NCBI GenBank assembly: GCA_016207695.1
Contig: JACQPC010000053.1
Span: 1-8,547 of the forward strand
Length of the DNA stretch: 8,547 nt
Source of the DNA: Candidatus Doudnabacteria bacterium
GTDB lineage: Bacteria; Patescibacteriota; Doudnabacteria; UBA920; O2-02-FULL-48-8
Direction of reading: 5' to 3'
Of this stretch, positions 7,327 to 8,547 are shown in pieces. The notes beneath the pieces are model-generated. The model was not told the DNA's origin. It was given only the letters and a program-made list of their open reading frames with translations, and made no database searches. Every line of letters starts with the position of its first letter. The first letter of the stretch is position 1. The translations under genes were made by a program, and so were the position numbers.

Positions 7327-8346
7327 ATGTCCAAAACTTTATCGAAATCAACAGAAAATTTAGAGCAAGCGCTTTCATCAATCAGGGACAAATTCGGCGA
7401 AGGCTCAATCATGACTTTGCAGAAAGCCAAAACCATGAACGTAGAAGTGATTCCAACCGGTTCAGTTTCGCTCGACCTGGCCTTGGGAGTGGGCGGCATA
7501 CCAAAAGGACGCGTCATAGAAATTTTCGGGCCTGAGGCTTCGGGTAAAACCACTCTTGCTATGCATATCATTGCCGAAGCCCAAAAATTCGGAGGGGTGG
7601 CGGCGTTTGTTGATGCGGAGCATGCGCTTGATCCCGAGCGCGCAAAAGCGGTGGGTGTCAAAATCGACAAGCTTCTTATCTCCCAGCCGGACAGCGGTGA
7701 GCAGGCTTTGGACATCGTGGAGGCCTTAGTGCGCTCAAACAGCGTGGATATTATTGTGGTGGATTCTGTGGCGGCCTTAACTCCGCGCGCAGAACTGGAG
7801 GGCGAAATGGGTGATTCGCACATGGGCCTGCACGCCAGGCTCATGAGCCAAGCTCTGCGCAAGCTGACTGGGATCATTTCCAAATCCAAATCCACGGTGA
7901 TTTTTATCAATCAGATCCGCATGAAGATCGGAGTGATGTTTGGCAACCCCGAAACCACGACAGGCGGGCAAGCCTTGAAGTTTTATTGTTCTGTAAGAAT
8001 TGAAGTAAGGAGAATGGCTCAAATTAAGCAGGGTGATGCGATTATCGGCAACCGAGTTAAGGCAAAAATCGTCAAAAACAAGGTAGCGGCACCTTTTAAG
8101 TCCACGGAATTCGATATCATGTTTCACGAAGGCGGCATTTCTTATACCGGAGACCTTTTAGACACGGCAGTGAAGTATAATGTGGTCACTAAATCGGGCA
8201 ATACTTTCAGCTTCGGGGATCTAAAACTGGGGGTGGGGAGGGAAAATGCCAAAGCTTACCTCAAGGATAACCCAAAAGTGGCTTCCGAAATAGAGAAAAC
8301 TTTAAGGAAGAAGGCCAAAGAGGCCCCAACGTTTGACAGCGCTTAA
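7327..8346 (+). CDS. recA: Recombinase RecA
   Basis: This 339-aa protein is a full-length RecA, the ATP-dependent strand-exchange enzyme of homologous recombination and the co-protease of the SOS response where LexA exists. Visible motifs are Walker A GPEASGKT (68-75), the catalytic Glu in DAEHALDP (Glu98), Walker B IIVVD (142-146), the loop L1 region [20 protein letters not shown] (157-176), the NQIR allosteric Gln (196) and loop L2 with [15 protein letters not shown]. The C-terminal tail is short and basic ([14 protein letters not shown]), lacking the long acidic tail of E. coli RecA. The ATG at 7327 is chosen because the family N-terminus begins there and the promoter predicts transcription from that base. 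An upstream extension to TTG 7102 would overlap the rodZ-like gene and encode unrelated sequence. The final codons contain the -35 of the next promoter. Confidence 0.98.
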   Translation: MSKTLSKSTENLEQALSSIRDKFGEGSIMTLQKAKTMNVEVIPTGSVSLDLALGVGGIPKGRVIEIFGPEASGKTTLAMHIIAEAQKFGGVAAFVDAEHALDPERAKAVGVKIDKLLISQPDSGEQALDIVEALVRSNSVDIIVVDSVAALTPRAELEGEMGDSHMGLHARLMSQALRKLTGIISKSKSTVIFINQIRMKIGVMFGNPETTTGGQALKFYCSVRIEVRRMAQIKQGDAIIGNRVKAKIVKNKVAAPFKSTEFDIMFHEGGISYTGDLLDTAVKYNVVTKSGNTFSFGDLKLGVGRENAKAYLKDNPKVASEIEKTLRKKAKEAPTFDSA

Positions 8347-8361
8347 AAAATCTGCTATACT
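8333..8361 (+). promoter_or_regulatory. Near-consensus strong promoter after recA
   Basis: A perfect -35 TTGACA (8333-8338), an exact 17-bp spacer and an extended -10 TGCTATACT (TG at 8353-8354, hexamer 8356-8361) make the best promoter in the window. The -35 is inside the last codons of recA. The start is expected near A8368. Such strength is typical of stable-RNA genes or highly expressed genes. Confidence 0.8.
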
Positions 8362-8367
8362 AGTTTT

Positions 8368-8547
8368 AGGTCTTTGAAAAATACGTTGATAGCGGAGAGT
8401 AATAAAGGAAAAAGATTATTCTTTAACCTTTCTTGTTCTCCACTATTCGTCATAGCTGTTCTAGTCCAGCTGTTTGAAAAACAAAAACAAAAAAACGTTT
8501 GTATAAAAATAAACAAACACCAAATAAAATTGTTAGGGTCTTACGAC
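8368..8547 (+). ncRNA. Untranslated structured transcript start (leader or ncRNA, partial)
   Basis: From the predicted start to the window end there is no ATG on the + strand. The transcript opens with GGTCTTTGAAAA (8369-8380), which resembles the boxA antitermination signal of rRNA operons. It then has a long imperfect hairpin (8383-8450) capped by a UUAU loop at 8416-8419. A second hairpin has arms at 8452-8458 and 8467-8473. An A-rich stretch follows, then a third, weak stem (8497-8502 with 8513-8518). The 3' end lies beyond the window. It could be the leader of an rRNA operon, a small stable RNA, or a long 5' UTR of a gene such as rny (RNase Y), which lies downstream of recA in Firmicutes. 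No signature of RNase P RNA, tmRNA or SRP RNA was recognised. Confidence 0.45.
8383..8450 (+). other. Long imperfect RNA hairpin
   Basis: Pairings from outside in are: 8383-8385 with 8448-8450; a TT bulge at 8386-8387; 8388-8402 with 8433-8447 (one C-A mismatch at 8393/8442 and three G-U pairs); 8404-8408 with 8427-8431 (AAAGG/CCTTT); an AA/AA internal loop; 8411-8415 with 8420-8424 (AAAGA/TCTTT); and loop TTAT 8416-8419. About 27 base pairs form in 68 nt. No T-run follows, so it is not an intrinsic terminator. Confidence 0.65.

Noticed and set aside
7320..7910. 196-codon open frame on the - strand across recA
   Set aside because: It is antisense to conserved recA sequence, with no family resemblance.
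8235..8242. GGGGAGGG matching the E. coli KOPS (GGGNAGGG)
   Set aside because: One match in 8.5 kb is expected by chance, and the motif read by this FtsK is unknown.
8355..8453. 32-residue open frame on the - strand (ATG at 8453)
   Set aside because: It is short, has no ribosome binding site, and is explained by the hairpin sequence on the + strand.
1..8547. tRNA genes or CRISPR array
   Set aside because: No cloverleaf-like sequence, and no regularly spaced long direct repeats were seen on either strand.

Overview
The window reads as a compact bacterial housekeeping locus with every gene on the + strand. It most resembles a Candidate Phyla Radiation (Patescibacteria, Parcubacteria-like) genome. 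The signs are very short gene gaps, a short IF2 (639 aa), a TrmB-type regulator, a RodZ-like protein with an extra Ig-like domain, and promoters buried in the ends of upstream genes. UGA ends three genes, so the genetic code is standard (table 11), which argues against UGA-recoding lineages such as Gracilibacteria/Absconditabacteria. The taxonomic placement is inference, since no rRNA or close homologue could be compared.

Layout. Bases 1-34 hold a heptad repeat. A TrmB-family regulator follows (35-802). Bases 802-954 are a gene-free AT-rich block bounded by imperfect inverted repeats. Next come infB (993-2912), rbfA (2916-3257) and an NrnA-like DHH phosphoesterase (3241-4197), tightly packed and apparently one transcription unit for translation initiation, 30S maturation and RNA turnover. 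Then ftsK (4224-6377) and a rodZ-like gene (6377-7309), joined by a TGATG overlap, serve chromosome segregation and cell shape. recA (7327-8346) follows with its own promoter. The last 200 bases contain a near-consensus promoter and a transcript start with no ATG that can fold into a long hairpin. The order ftsK - rodZ - recA matches the Firmicutes order ftsK/spoIIIE - rodZ - pgsA - cinA - recA, with pgsA and cinA missing here.

The most interesting signals are regulatory. The likely -10 boxes of infB, ftsK and recA lie only 6-12 nt before the ATG, with no Shine-Dalgarno, which predicts leaderless or near-leaderless mRNAs. The internal cistron rodZ has a perfect AGGAGG. Other points: a MITE-like inverted-repeat block whose internal repeats are in swapped order and whose right edge supplies the -35 of infB; a perfect 16-bp palindrome over the recA -10; a DHH protein with Gly at the motif II metal-ligand position; and the structured RNA start after recA.
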